Notes: a model not told the origin generated them from the letters alone. Shown: positions 15,260-24,840, counted from the stretch's first letter. The stretch is 64,000 nt of DNA from Nannocystis sp. (GCA_016712315.1 JADJRG010000015.1:155660-219659); one strand, 5' to 3'. A program made the numbers and translations.

Positions 15260-15876
15260 CGCCCGCAGGATACACCAGGCCCCCGCCGCTCGTATCAACC
15301 TGTGCGCAACGTCGACTCAGGCTCGTCCGCGCGCTCATTGGCGATAGCGCGCCCCTCCGCTCGACGGATAACGCGCCGCTCGCGTCTGCGCCGCGGGCTC
15401 TTTATGGACAAGGCTCGACCCGCACAAAGTCCCACGCACAGCGACCTCGACCGCGCCAAGCACGAGGGCAAGGCCGTGATGTTCTTCGCCACCGACGACC
15501 CCCCGGACGACCTCGACGAGCGACGATTCGTCGCCCCGACTTCAATGCGTGATGTCGAGCCGAGCACCCACCTGTGGCTCCGCCTCGCCCACCTGGATGA
15601 GAGGCGCTAATGTCCAAGCCCGACAACTGCCCACCTCCACCGGAACGCCCCCCAGCCCACTGATCGGCTGCAATCCCACGAATTCGGGCGTTCTGGTGGG
15701 GGGGGGGAGTTTTTTCAGGGGTCAGCAGGCTTCGGGAACGAAGGTCTGGTCAGGCAAAATCCAGCCAAAATCGAGCGGGTCGATCGGGGCCCTCGGAGCG
15801 CTGCTCACTGTTCTTCGGGAGACGTACGGGTTGTCGCAAGACCTACGTACCCCGAAGGAGCCCTCCTTTCCCAAAT
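15260..15876. other. Decayed spacer between the DnaJ-like and NACHT genes
   Basis: No convincing gene is visible. A 68-codon frame at 15403-15609 (starting MDKARPAQSPTHSDLDRA) has no recognisable family. Around 15690-15720 there are runs of G and T. At 15751-15790 lies copy B of the 40-bp repeat. Immediately after it, SIGALGALLTVLRETYGLSQ (15778-15840) faintly recalls the start of the catalytic region of IS66-like transposases. The stretch looks like remains of insertion elements. Confidence 0.4.
15751..15790 (+). repeat. About 40-bp repeat, copy B (copy A at 13592-13632)
   Basis: Direct, imperfect copy of the repeat at 13592 (caggcaaaat-ccagccaaaatcgagcgggt). It lies 87 nt before the 3' end of the NACHT gene. 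Confidence 0.6.
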
Positions 15877-18768
15877 TCACGCGCGGAAACGCGCTTTGTC
15901 ATTGGGAGTTTCGTCGTCTAAAAAGAGCCGAAGCTGTGTGACATCGGAGAGGTTCGCGCCTTCGAGGTTCGCGCCTTCGAGGTTCGCGCCTTCGAGGTCC
16001 GCGCCTTCGAAATCCGCGCCGTAGAGGTTCGCGCCTTCGAGGTTCGCGCCTTCGAGGTTCGCGCGTTCGAGGTTCGCGCCGCGGAGGTTCGCGCCTTCGA
16101 GGTCCGCGCCGTAGAGGTCCGCGCCTTCGAGGTTCGCGCGTGTGAGGTTCGCGCGTGTGAGGTTCGCGCGTGTGAGGTTCGCGCGTGTGAGGTTCGCGCG
16201 TGTGAGGTTCGCGCGTATGAGGTCCGCGCGTATGAGGTTCGCGCCACGGAGGTTCGCGCGTATGAGGTTCGCACCATCGAGGTTCGCGTTGTAGAGCCCC
16301 ACGTCGGTGAGGTTCGCGTCGGTGAGGTTCGCGCCTTCGAGGTTCGCACCGCGGAGGTTCGCGCCGTAGAGGTTCGCGCCGTAGAGGTTCGCGCCGCGGA
16401 GGTACGCGCCGCGGAGGTCCGCGTGAGCTCCAAAAAATCCTATCAGGTGGGAACCCATCTCGACAGAAATTCCGGGAGCCACAATCTCCGGGGGCTCCTT
16501 TACAGCGACAAGCCACCAAGCAACAATGGTCAAGAGCACAGCGCCATCCCCGATCTCAAAGGGTTTCTTGAGACGAAGGCCCATGTAGCAACCGATTGAG
16601 AGGGCTGATTGACGCACCAGCGTTCGTACATCGTTTTTGAAGGTTGGGTATCGTGGTACTCGGATCGCCCGGATGGACTCGTCGGCGACTGTCATCCTTG
16701 CCCATTCGAACAGTTCTTTGCGATCCCTTTCCTCCCATCCGTTCAACAGTTCACACAGGAACGCAAAGACGCGCGAGTCTGCGAAAGTTAGCGGGGCGCC
16801 GGTCAGTTTGTCCTCTAGGTCTTCGCGCGTTCTTGGGTTGGCATCACAGAGCTGCCGCAACTGCCGCTCCCAGTAGCGGGCGACCGCGAATTCCATGAAC
16901 GAACGGTGTCCGAACAAGAATTGCTGGTGCTCGCTGGCCAGTTGAGCCTGCATGCTGAGCAGCAACCCGACACTGACCTGCTCCAGCAGCACCCCGGACA
17001 GGCTCAATTCTTCTATGAGCAAGTGGTCGATGTCGTGACGCGACAACACAGCGCTAGAAAATTCCTTGCGCATTGCTTCCCATGCGATGCGGTCCATCAG
17101 CCACTGCATCGCCTCGATCGCGCGCTCACGGCCTTCAGCTTGGTCATAGTAGGGTTGAAGCTCCTTGCATTTGACCAGGGCATCCCGTGCTTGCTCCGCG
17201 GCGTCGCGAATTTTTGGGTGTTTCTCGCCTCCTTCTTCATATTTGCCGGCGGCGAGCGTCTTGAAGAAAGACTCGTAGATGTGGACCTGCGGGATCGCGC
17301 CGGTCCTGACCTTGTACTTCGGCCAGATCAGGGTGAGCATGAACAGGAGGATGGGGACCGCGGCGAGTTCGGTGAGCCCGTGCGTCGCCAGATCTTCGTC
17401 GGACGGCGTCTCCCGCGGCCAGGCCCACAGCCACGTGCGGGTCTGTTCACTGGTGAAGCTCTGGATGTGCACATGGGGGATCGCGGGCCGACCGGCCTCG
17501 GTGTCGAAGCGCGGCAGCGCCTGCGGCCGCGAGAACACGATGAAGCGCTGCTCATCGCAGGCCTCGTCGAAGAGATCATCCACGAGCTCCTTGATCTGGC
17601 GTTCGCTCAGATTGATTTCATCGAGGCCGTCCAGCAGGTAGACGGTGCGTTGCTCCGTCGGGGGCGGCGCGAGGGCTTCGTCCTGAAGCCTCACCGACAC
17701 CCCGATCGCCTCTGCGCGGCGTTTCAGGGCCCTGCGGACCATCGTCTCGAGCTTGAGCTCGTTCGAGGCGTCGCTGGCGCAGCGAATGTGGATCGGGAAG
17801 ACGCGCTCCCTGGTCGGCGTCGGGGAAGCGTCAAGGAACGCCGCGGCCCACTGCCAGGCCAGCGTCCGGGCTGTCAGCGACTTGCCGTGCCCGAAGTCGG
17901 CGCTGACGAAGATCACACGATGGTCCTTGAGCAGGTCCTTGAGCAGCGCGAGCACAGGCTCGGTCCTCTTGTGCTCGCCGCGGCCAAGGGTGGCGGTCGG
18001 CTCGACATAGGTCGTGCCGAGCGGCAACTCGGGGATGCCCTCCGACGTATCCACCCCGGCGAAGACGTGCTGATAACGCCAGGAGGCCATGTCTGCGAGC
18101 AGGAGCTCGCGTAGCGCCTCGCCCCGCGGGGCTCCGTCCGCGAGCCGGGTGCGCAGCTCCGCATTGCCGGCGCGGGCCATCGCGGCGCGGAAGGCCTGCG
18201 TAAACCCGCGCTCGAAGGCGAGCACGTCTCCCTCCTGGTCTAGGGGCAGCAAGGCGGCCCCTCCGGGGGTCGCCTCATGGGCCGTGAAAGCCTGCCACAG
18301 GGCCTTGTACATGTGGCTGGCGGTAGGGCTCTCGAGCCAGCCGGTGCTGGGCAGGAGCGGCGCGGGGCTTCGCTGCAACAGGTCGAGGGCAAAGGTGACG
18401 GCGGCCTCGACCTCGGCCTTGCGCTCCCTCACCCAGGCCGGCGCGAACCATTTTCCCCACTTGCCGCCGTCGCCGACCATCCCCTGGTTGCCGCCCCAGT
18501 AGGTCGCCAGCGCTTCGCCGAAGCAGGCCACGTGCACCGCCCACAACTGAACAGCGGTCTCGGGCTGGGCAGTTGCGGGCCCCAGGTGCTTCAGCAGCCC
18601 GCCCAGCGTTGTGACGGCGTCGCGGTTGAGCTCGAGCAGCTTCGCCAGCCAGCCCAGGCGATCGTTAGATGGCCAGGCCGACCAGCCGTCCCAGATGGCC
18701 AGCTTCAGGCCGCTCGACAGCAACTTGATGGAGGACGAGACGAGGGCGAGCGTCACCGGGTCGGGCAT
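15877..18768 (-). CDS. NACHT-type STAND NTPase with C-terminal pentapeptide repeats
   Basis: 963 residues from the ATG at 18768 (MPDPVTLALVSSS); codons upstream to 18867 look non-coding. The N-terminus (about 1-270) is a helical domain of the kind found before NACHT modules. The NACHT ATPase starts near 280: Walker A SADFGHGKSLTART (about 288), Walker B VYLLDGLDEINLS (about 376), then a sensor-like FIVFSRPQALPRF. A winged-helix-like region follows, then hydrophobic segments near 735-765 that could enter the membrane. Residues 782-941 are 32 pentapeptide repeats forming a right-handed quadrilateral helix. Bacterial NACHT proteins sense phage and trigger cell death, so a defence role is inferred from family and from the divergent BREX operon 158 nt away. 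Confidence 0.85.
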   Translation of the reverse strand: MPDPVTLALVSSSIKLLSSGLKLAIWDGWSAWPSNDRLGWLAKLLELNRDAVTTLGGLLKHLGPATAQPETAVQLWAVHVACFGEALATYWGGNQGMVGDGGKWGKWFAPAWVRERKAEVEAAVTFALDLLQRSPAPLLPSTGWLESPTASHMYKALWQAFTAHEATPGGAALLPLDQEGDVLAFERGFTQAFRAAMARAGNAELRTRLADGAPRGEALRELLLADMASWRYQHVFAGVDTSEGIPELPLGTTYVEPTATLGRGEHKRTEPVLALLKDLLKDHRVIFVSADFGHGKSLTARTLAWQWAAAFLDASPTPTRERVFPIHIRCASDASNELKLETMVRRALKRRAEAIGVSVRLQDEALAPPPTEQRTVYLLDGLDEINLSERQIKELVDDLFDEACDEQRFIVFSRPQALPRFDTEAGRPAIPHVHIQSFTSEQTRTWLWAWPRETPSDEDLATHGLTELAAVPILLFMLTLIWPKYKVRTGAIPQVHIYESFFKTLAAGKYEEGGEKHPKIRDAAEQARDALVKCKELQPYYDQAEGRERAIEAMQWLMDRIAWEAMRKEFSSAVLSRHDIDHLLIEELSLSGVLLEQVSVGLLLSMQAQLASEHQQFLFGHRSFMEFAVARYWERQLRQLCDANPRTREDLEDKLTGAPLTFADSRVFAFLCELLNGWEERDRKELFEWARMTVADESIRAIRVPRYPTFKNDVRTLVRQSALSIGCYMGLRLKKPFEIGDGAVLLTIVAWWLVAVKEPPEIVAPGISVEMGSHLIGFFGAHADLRGAYLRGANLYGANLYGANLRGANLEGANLTDANLTDVGLYNANLDGANLIRANLRGANLIRADLIRANLTRANLTRANLTRANLTRANLTRANLEGADLYGADLEGANLRGANLERANLEGANLEGANLYGADFEGADLEGANLEGANLEGANLSDVTQLRLFLDDETPNDKARFRA
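15943..16422 (-). repeat. 32 tandem 15-bp pentapeptide-coding repeats
   Basis: Units of A(N/D)LxG/R/D run without interruption. Five consecutive units (16138-16212) are identical at DNA level (gcgtgtgaggttcgc on the + strand), which indicates recent unit expansion. There are no spacers, so this is not CRISPR. Confidence 0.95.
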
Positions 18769-18926
18769 GGCTCGGGGAGCATACACGTGCATGCACGGAG
18801 ACAGGGTCGCATTGCTGGAGCTACCCGGCGAGCAGGAGGGGAGAGCGCGGTCGGGGGATTTTGGCACGGTCCTGGGGGCGAGGGGAAGCGCGATTGCTCG
18901 TTCCCGGGGGTCGTTTGCGGGCGATC
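18769..18926. promoter_or_regulatory. Divergent intergenic region between NACHT gene and brxE
   Basis: This 158-bp interval must carry the promoters of both the minus-strand NACHT gene and the plus-strand BREX operon. No gene fits here. No clear sigma-70 boxes or operator could be recognised by eye. The arrangement would allow joint regulation of the two defence loci. Confidence 0.4.
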
Positions 18927-19754
18927 ATGCGCATCACGCTCGCTCCTCGGCTCGGAGCCGTCAAGAGCGAAGGCGCGCGTGAGGAGATCGCCGCGGAGTA
19001 TCGAGCGCGGAAACTCACTTTGGCATACGGTCCCCTCCGGGCATCCCGCTCCGTGTATGAGAACTGTCACTTAACGCCCGACGCGGGCCCCATCCTCGGT
19101 CCCCCGGAGCCGTCCACAGTCGCGGTACTCTGCCCCAACAAGATGGTGTCCGAGCCCGCCCGCGCCAGAGTTCGCGTCCCCGACGGCGACGTGGACGCCC
19201 TCCTCGCAGCCCAATGTCTCGTCGCGTGGGGAGGAGAGACCGCGCGGCTCGGCTGGTGGCGGTGCGACCTCGTCAGCCGCTACGGCGGCTTCGACCTCTT
19301 CTCGCGCCTTACCCCGCACACGACCCCGTGGGTCCTCCTCCAGGCTGCGCGGGAGACCGCGCGCCGTCACGACGCCGAGCGGCGCGCGCAAAGCGGCGAC
19401 GCCGACACCAAGCTGACCCTCTTCCACCTCGGTTTCGAGCGCGACGAGCAGGTCGACGAGCGCCTCCAGCATCACAAACGCGGCGGCAAGTCTCCGACCG
19501 CAGTCCTCCCGACCCTCCGCGACTTTATCCGCCTTCCCACGGGCGACGACGACAGCGACGACGACCCCTTCGACCGCGAGAGTTTCGAGCGTTTCCTGCG
19601 ACTCGATACCGCAAAATACGTCATCGAGCCTGTCGGCCGCCGCCTGACCGGCGCTCCGCCTGCCGAGCTCCCCGAGCTCGTCCGACAGCTCCTCGCCGCT
19701 CTCGTCCCGCTCTCCGACGAGTACCCCCTCCCGTACTACCGGAGGAAGCCTTGA
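18927..19754 (+). CDS. brxE: BREX type 6 protein BrxE
   Basis: 275 residues from ATG 18927; the frame extends to 18861 but this ATG begins the protein-like sequence (MRITLAPRLGAVKSEGA). It is the first gene of the operon and directly precedes brxA, the position that defines BREX type 6. Visible features are GWWRCDLVSRYGGFDLFSRL, then FHLGFERDEQVDERLQHHKR and DTAKYVIEP. No catalytic motif is known for BrxE and its function in BREX is unresolved. Identification rests mainly on gene order, size and general similarity. Its stop overlaps the TTG start of brxA by 4 nt. Confidence 0.8.
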   Translation: MRITLAPRLGAVKSEGAREEIAAEYRARKLTLAYGPLRASRSVYENCHLTPDAGPILGPPEPSTVAVLCPNKMVSEPARARVRVPDGDVDALLAAQCLVAWGGETARLGWWRCDLVSRYGGFDLFSRLTPHTTPWVLLQAARETARRHDAERRAQSGDADTKLTLFHLGFERDEQVDERLQHHKRGGKSPTAVLPTLRDFIRLPTGDDDSDDDPFDRESFERFLRLDTAKYVIEPVGRRLTGAPPAELPELVRQLLAALVPLSDEYPLPYYRRKP

Positions 19755-20545
19755 GCGTACGGCCCGCCGAGGAGACGCGGGTCCACACCCGCCTCCTCAA
19801 GTCGACCCTGGAGACCGAGGACGCGCGGGCCTACTGGCAGCGCGTCGACCCCGAGCATCTGCCCGTCGAGCCGCGCACGGCCTTCGACGCCTACTGGTTC
19901 GGCGCCCGCAGCATGGCGCGCATCGAGATCCTGCTCAGCAACTTCCGCGCCCGCTTCGACGCCTTCCCGGCCGCCCTCCGCGTCCTGCACAACTGGCACG
20001 ACATGGATCCGGGCACCCGCCGCCTGATCTGCCACTGGCACCTCCAGCTGAGCGACCCGCTCTACCGCGCCTTCACCGGCGCCGCGCTGCCCGCCCGACG
20101 CGTCAGCCCTCGCCCCGAGCTCACCGGCGCCGTCGTCCTCGCCTGGGTCGAGGAGCACGGCCCCGAGCGCTGGACTATGGCCACCAAGATCCAGTTCGCC
20201 AGCAAGCTGCTCTCCGGCGCCTTCGCTACCGGCCTGGTGACTACCAACCGAGATCCTCGCCCGCTCGCCTGGCCCCGCGTGGACGACGACGCGCTCACGT
20301 ACCTGCTCTACCTCCTGCGCGAGATCGACTTCGCCGGCACCCTGCAGGACAACCTGTATCTCGCCTCGGTCGGCCTCGACGGCGATCTGCTCGGCGCTCG
20401 CCTGCGCTCCCTCTCCGCCCTCGAGTTCCGCAGGCAGGCCGACCTCGTCGACTTCGGCTGGCGCTACCCCGATCTCATCAGCTGGGCCGCCGCCACCATC
20501 GCCCCGTCCCTCGCGCACACCCTCGTTACGGCCCAGTCGGCCTGA
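19751..20545 (+). CDS. brxA: BREX protein BrxA (DUF1819)
   Basis: 264 residues from TTG 19751, which overlaps the brxE stop (TTGA); no ATG is available near the conserved N-terminus. Features are VHTRLLKSTLETEDARAYW, then LHNWHDMDPGTRRLICHWHL and SDPLYRAFTGAALPARR, followed by FASKLLSGAFATGLV. They match the small alpha-helical BrxA family. BrxA is a DNA-binding protein in BREX, with a role in phage restriction rather than methylation in studied systems. Cytoplasmic. A short gap of 14 nt separates it from brxB. Confidence 0.88.
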   Translation: MSVRPAEETRVHTRLLKSTLETEDARAYWQRVDPEHLPVEPRTAFDAYWFGARSMARIEILLSNFRARFDAFPAALRVLHNWHDMDPGTRRLICHWHLQLSDPLYRAFTGAALPARRVSPRPELTGAVVLAWVEEHGPERWTMATKIQFASKLLSGAFATGLVTTNRDPRPLAWPRVDDDALTYLLYLLREIDFAGTLQDNLYLASVGLDGDLLGARLRSLSALEFRRQADLVDFGWRYPDLISWAAATIAPSLAHTLVTAQSA

Positions 20546-20559
20546 TCGGTGTATTGGTC

Positions 20560-21192
20560 ATGACCCTCCCGCTATTCACACCGTTGCCCGAGCCCTTCGC
20601 CTCGCTGCGCAACGACCTCGTGCACAAGGACGGCCCGCAGATCAGCACGATGCGCAACTATCGCTTCGCCATCGCGCTCTATCCCCCCGAGGACGAGCTC
20701 CGCGTCCGCGGCTACGTCCAGACCCTCTCTCGCGAGCTCATGCGCGACGGCTGGGTCGTCCTCACCATCGACCTCTACAAGCTCCTCCTGGACCGGATCC
20801 GGGCCCTCGGTGACACCTGGATCCGCCGCGTCACCGAGATGGAGCGAGCCACCAGCGGCCAGAGCCACGAGCGCGCGATTACCTATCTCCAGGGCAAGCT
20901 CGCCCCGATGATCGAGGGCCCCGACGGCCTCGCCGCCGATTGCAGCCGGATCCTCCGCGAACACGCCGAGCACGACCCCGAGCGCGCCTCCCGGACCGTC
21001 GCCCTGATCGGCCGCGCCGGCGCCCTCTTCCCGTTCCTCAGCTCCTCCGCGCTGCTCCGTTACCTCGACGGCCGGACCGCCGGCATCCCCGTCGTCCTGC
21101 TCTACCCCGGCAAGCGGACCGGCCCGACCAGCCTCTCGTATATGGGCGTGCTCCCCGCCAACTCCGACTATCGACCGAGGATCTACGCATGA
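20560..21192 (+). CDS. brxB: BREX protein BrxB (DUF1788)
   Basis: 210 residues from ATG 20560; TTG at 20554 is in frame and possible. The sequence fits DUF1788: MRNYRFAIALYPPEDELRVR, a middle GWVVLTIDLYKLLLDRI, then VALIGRAGALFPFLSSSALL and IPVVLLYPGKRTGPTSLSYM. BrxB is a core BREX component needed for both methylation and defence in characterised loci, with unknown biochemistry. The stop overlaps brxC's ATG (ATGA). Confidence 0.93.
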   Translation: MTLPLFTPLPEPFASLRNDLVHKDGPQISTMRNYRFAIALYPPEDELRVRGYVQTLSRELMRDGWVVLTIDLYKLLLDRIRALGDTWIRRVTEMERATSGQSHERAITYLQGKLAPMIEGPDGLAADCSRILREHAEHDPERASRTVALIGRAGALFPFLSSSALLRYLDGRTAGIPVVLLYPGKRTGPTSLSYMGVLPANSDYRPRIYA

Positions 21193-24100
21193 CGCTGCCC
21201 GTGAAACTCCGCGACATCTTCGCATCCGAGGTCACCCGCCCCATCGCCCCCGTCGTGTGGTTCCACGAGACCAGCCCGGACAAGCTCCAGGCCGAGGTCG
21301 ACGAATACATCATCACCGGCGGCTGGCCCGAGGGCGAGCGTCGCCGCCGCGTGCCCAACGGGATCCACGAGCAAGCCGTCAAGCTGCTGACCGCGATCGC
21401 CCAGGAGCTCGACCGCAAGGACCGCGTCGACCTCCCCGTCGCCTGGATCTCCGGCTTCTACGGCTCCGGCAAGTCGAGCTTCGCCAAGCTCCTCGGCCTC
21501 GCGCTCGACCGCACCGCGCTGCCCGGCGGCCGCTCGCTCGCCGCCGCCCTGCTCGACCGCGACACCTCGCCCAGGCGCCAGGAGCTCCGCGACGCCTGGG
21601 ATCGCCTGCTCGCCAAGATCGAGCCGATGGCCGTCGTCTTCGACCTCGGGGGCCTGTCCCGGGGCAACGAGCACGTCCACTCCGTCGTCGTCCGCCAGCT
21701 CCAGGCCCGCCTGAAGTATTGCAGCAAGGACGCGATCGTCGCCGACTTCGAGCTCGACCTCGAGCGCGACGGCAAGTACGCCCGCTTCCTCGAGGTCGCC
21801 CAGCAGGCGCTCGGCAAGCCCTGGTCCGAGGTTAAGGACATGGAGCTCGCAGAGGAGGACTTCTCGCTCGTCATGCACAAGATGGAGCCCCAAAAATACC
21901 GCGATCCCATGTCGTGGTATTCGAGCCGCTCCGGCACCCGCCGCCACACCGAATCCGTCCAGGACGCCGTGCGGGCGATCGCCGACATGCTGCGCTTTCG
22001 CAGCCCCGCGTCGACCGTCTTCTTCGTCATCGACGAGGTCTCGCAGTTCGTCCTCGGCAACAAGCCCCGCGTCGACGCCCTGCGCGCCTTCGCCACCGCC
22101 CTCGGCGCCGAGCTCGGCGGCAAGGCCTGGCTGTGGGCCCTCGGCCAGCAGAAGCTCGACGAGCAGGCCGACGACTCCTTCCTCGTGTGGGCCAAGGACC
22201 GCTTCCCCGCGAAGCTGCGCGTCCACCTCGAGCCCACCAACATCCGCGACGTCGTCCATCAGCGCCTGCTCCGCAAGAAGCCCGAGCTCGAGGCCGACCT
22301 GCGCCGCCTCTATCAGGAGCATCAGGCCGGGCTCAAGCTCTACGCCTACGACTGCGCCGAGCTCACCGAGGAGGAGTTCGTCGAGGTCTACCCGCTGCTC
22401 CCCAACCACGTCGAGCTGATCGGCGAGATCACCAGCGCGATGCGCTCCTCCGCCCTCGCCCAGGGCGACGCCCACGCGATCCGCGGCCTCCTCCAGATCC
22501 TCGGCGAGCTGTTCCGCAGCAGCCAGGGCCTCGCCGACGCCGACGTCGGCGCGCTGATCACCTTCGACCAGATCTACGACGTCCAGCGCACCGCCCTCAG
22601 CTCCGACACCCAGAACAGCATGAGCCGGATCTTGAACCACTGCGCCAGCGACGGCTCCGGCCTCAAGGTGCGCGTGGCCAAGGTCGTCGCCCTGCTCGAG
22701 CTCGTCCAGGAGAAGAGCGACAAGTATCGCACCGACGCCAGGCTCGTCGCCCAGTGCCTTCACGACGGCCTCGGCCGCGGCAATCAGGTCAGCGAAGTCG
22801 CCGAGGCCCTCGAGGCCCTCCACCGCGCCGGCCTCCTCAGCTACGCCGAGAAGACCGGCTACAAGATCCAGTCGACCGCCGGCGAGGAGTGGGACCGCGA
22901 GCGCCGCGAGATCGGCGTCGGCCGCGAGATCGTCGCCGAGATCACCCAGGAGGCCCTCAAGTACCTCATGGGCAAGCCGACCCGCCCGCGCCTCGACGAG
23001 CGCTCGTTCCGCTGGGAGGGCCGCTTCTCGGACGGCCGCCAGATCGACGACGCCGTGATCGTCGACCCCCGCGACGACGCCCCGATCACCGTCGACTTCC
23101 GCCTGCTCTTCGACCTCGACGAGCGTCAGCCCGAGCGCTGGGTCCGCAGCAACGACCCGCGCCTGCACGACCGCCTCGTCTGGCTCTGCGGCGAGACCGA
23201 CCAGCTCGAGGAGCGCGCCGCCGACCTCGCCCGCGCCCGCGAGATGGTCCGCAAGTACGAGCCGCGGCGCGAGTCCCTGCAGGCCGAGCGCAAGCTGCTC
23301 CTGCAGCAGGAGAAGAACCGCATCGAGGATCTGGTCACCCAGATCCGCCAGCTCGTCGCCCGCACCTTCCTCTCGGGGCAGATCTACTTCCGCGGCGAAC
23401 CGACCCGCCCGGCCGACATCGGCGACAGCTTCGAGCGCGCGCTCGAGACCGTCGCGGGCCGCAATCTCCGCAAGATCTACCCCCACCACATCGCCACCCA
23501 GGTCGCCCCCGCCGAGCTCGAGCAGATCCTCAAGCTCCAGCTCACCGGGCCGCCCGAGAAGTTCCTGCCCGGCGAGCTCGGGATCCTCGCCCTCGACGCC
23601 GGCCGCTTCGTCTTCGCCTGCAGCGGCACGGTCCCGACCCGCGTCCTCGAGTACGTCACCAGCGAGGGCGCCGCCTCCGGCCAGGCCCTGCTCGCCCACT
23701 TCGGAGGCCCCCCCTACGGCTACACCGCCAACGTCCTGCGCGCCTGCGTCCTCGGCCTCCTGCGCGCCGGTCGGCTCAAGGCCCGCACCGAGGGCGGCAC
23801 CACGATCACCGACCTCCGCGACGCCGGCGCACACGACACCTTCGAGAAGGACCGCAACTTCCGCCGCTCCACCTTCAGCCCCGCCGACGACGACCCGATC
23901 GGCGTCCCGGTCCGCGCCAGGATCTGCGACTTCTTCAAAAAATCTTTCGGGCACGAGATGGACCGCGACGACAGCATCATCGCCGACGCGGTCGCCCATC
24001 ACTTCCCGCTCCAGGGCCCGCGCCTGCGCGTGGTGCTCTCGCGCCTCGCGCAGCTCCCCGGCAGCCCGCCGCCGCCCGCGGCGCTCACCCGCCTGCAGGA

Positions 24101-24827
24101 CGCGCTCGAGCAGTGCCTGCGCGAGATCCGTCAGACGCAGCCGACCCTCAAGCAGGTCAAGAAGCACCTCGACGTCCTGCGCGAGGGCATCCAGCTCCTC
24201 GGCATCTATGAGTCCGACCTGTCCCCGAACGCCATCGAGGCGGTGCGCGAGGCCGCCCGCGTCCGCGACCACCACGCCGCTCAGCTCGCGGCCACCGGCG
24301 CCCTCGACGACGAGCGCAACGCGGCGCTGCGGCGCATCGAGGCCCACCTCGCCGCCGAACGACCCTGGCGTGAGGTCAGCGCCCTCGACGGCGATCTCCG
24401 CCTCCTCCGCGACGCCTACACCGCCGAGCGCCGCCGCCTCCTGCAATGGCAGGAGCAGGAGGCGGAGCGCGCCCGCGCGGCGATCAAGACCCAGCCCGGC
24501 TTTAGCACCCTGACCTCCGAGCAATCTCACCGCGTCCTGCGCCCCTTCGCCGCCGCCCTCACCACCACCGGCGTCGACGCGATCGCCCCATCGCTGCGCG
24601 AGCTCTTCGAGACGTTTAAAATTGCCCTCGAGCGCGCCACCGCCGAGGCTCAGGAGCACTTCGAGCGCATCCTCGGCGAGCGCGAGGGCCCGATCTTCGT
24701 CCCCGTGGAGCTCAACCTCAGGAACCGTCGCGTCGCCACCGAAGCCGACGTCGAGGCGCTGCTCGCCGAGATCCGCGAGACACTGCTCGCCCAACTCCGC
24801 GCCGGCACCCGGGTCCGCCTGACCTGA
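21189..24827 (+). CDS. brxC: BREX ATPase BrxC/PglY
   Basis: 1212 residues from ATG 21189. Walker A is ISGFYGSGKSSFAKLLG (about 86-100) and a Walker B-like FFVIDEVSQFVLG is near 277. A long central region with coiled-coil character (near 680-720) and an extended C-terminus are typical of the DUF6079/PglY ATPase, usually about 1200 residues. BrxC is a large AAA+ protein thought to drive the BREX complex on DNA. The gene is intact and very GC-rich. After its stop come 13 nt and then the inserted AAA/Toprim-like pair instead of pglX. Confidence 0.95.
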   Translation: MTLPVKLRDIFASEVTRPIAPVVWFHETSPDKLQAEVDEYIITGGWPEGERRRRVPNGIHEQAVKLLTAIAQELDRKDRVDLPVAWISGFYGSGKSSFAKLLGLALDRTALPGGRSLAAALLDRDTSPRRQELRDAWDRLLAKIEPMAVVFDLGGLSRGNEHVHSVVVRQLQARLKYCSKDAIVADFELDLERDGKYARFLEVAQQALGKPWSEVKDMELAEEDFSLVMHKMEPQKYRDPMSWYSSRSGTRRHTESVQDAVRAIADMLRFRSPASTVFFVIDEVSQFVLGNKPRVDALRAFATALGAELGGKAWLWALGQQKLDEQADDSFLVWAKDRFPAKLRVHLEPTNIRDVVHQRLLRKKPELEADLRRLYQEHQAGLKLYAYDCAELTEEEFVEVYPLLPNHVELIGEITSAMRSSALAQGDAHAIRGLLQILGELFRSSQGLADADVGALITFDQIYDVQRTALSSDTQNSMSRILNHCASDGSGLKVRVAKVVALLELVQEKSDKYRTDARLVAQCLHDGLGRGNQVSEVAEALEALHRAGLLSYAEKTGYKIQSTAGEEWDRERREIGVGREIVAEITQEALKYLMGKPTRPRLDERSFRWEGRFSDGRQIDDAVIVDPRDDAPITVDFRLLFDLDERQPERWVRSNDPRLHDRLVWLCGETDQLEERAADLARAREMVRKYEPRRESLQAERKLLLQQEKNRIEDLVTQIRQLVARTFLSGQIYFRGEPTRPADIGDSFERALETVAGRNLRKIYPHHIATQVAPAELEQILKLQLTGPPEKFLPGELGILALDAGRFVFACSGTVPTRVLEYVTSEGAASGQALLAHFGGPPYGYTANVLRACVLGLLRAGRLKARTEGGTTITDLRDAGAHDTFEKDRNFRRSTFSPADDDPIGVPVRARICDFFKKSFGHEMDRDDSIIADAVAHHFPLQGPRLRVVLSRLAQLPGSPPPPAALTRLQDALEQCLREIRQTQPTLKQVKKHLDVLREGIQLLGIYESDLSPNAIEAVREAARVRDHHAAQLAATGALDDERNAALRRIEAHLAAERPWREVSALDGDLRLLRDAYTAERRRLLQWQEQEAERARAAIKTQPGFSTLTSEQSHRVLRPFAAALTTTGVDAIAPSLRELFETFKIALERATAEAQEHFERILGEREGPIFVPVELNLRNRRVATEADVEALLAEIRETLLAQLRAGTRVRLT

Positions 24828-24840
24828 AACGAGGTCCAGC

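Noticed and set aside
15943..16422. Regular short repeats that look like a CRISPR array
   Set aside because: Units are 15 bp, contiguous and in frame, encoding pentapeptide repeats; there are no spacers and no cas genes.
15899..16519. Alternative-frame protein with repeated REPHT units on the same strand
   Set aside because: Any frame stays open across 15-bp repeats; the frame linked to the NACHT domain is the real one.
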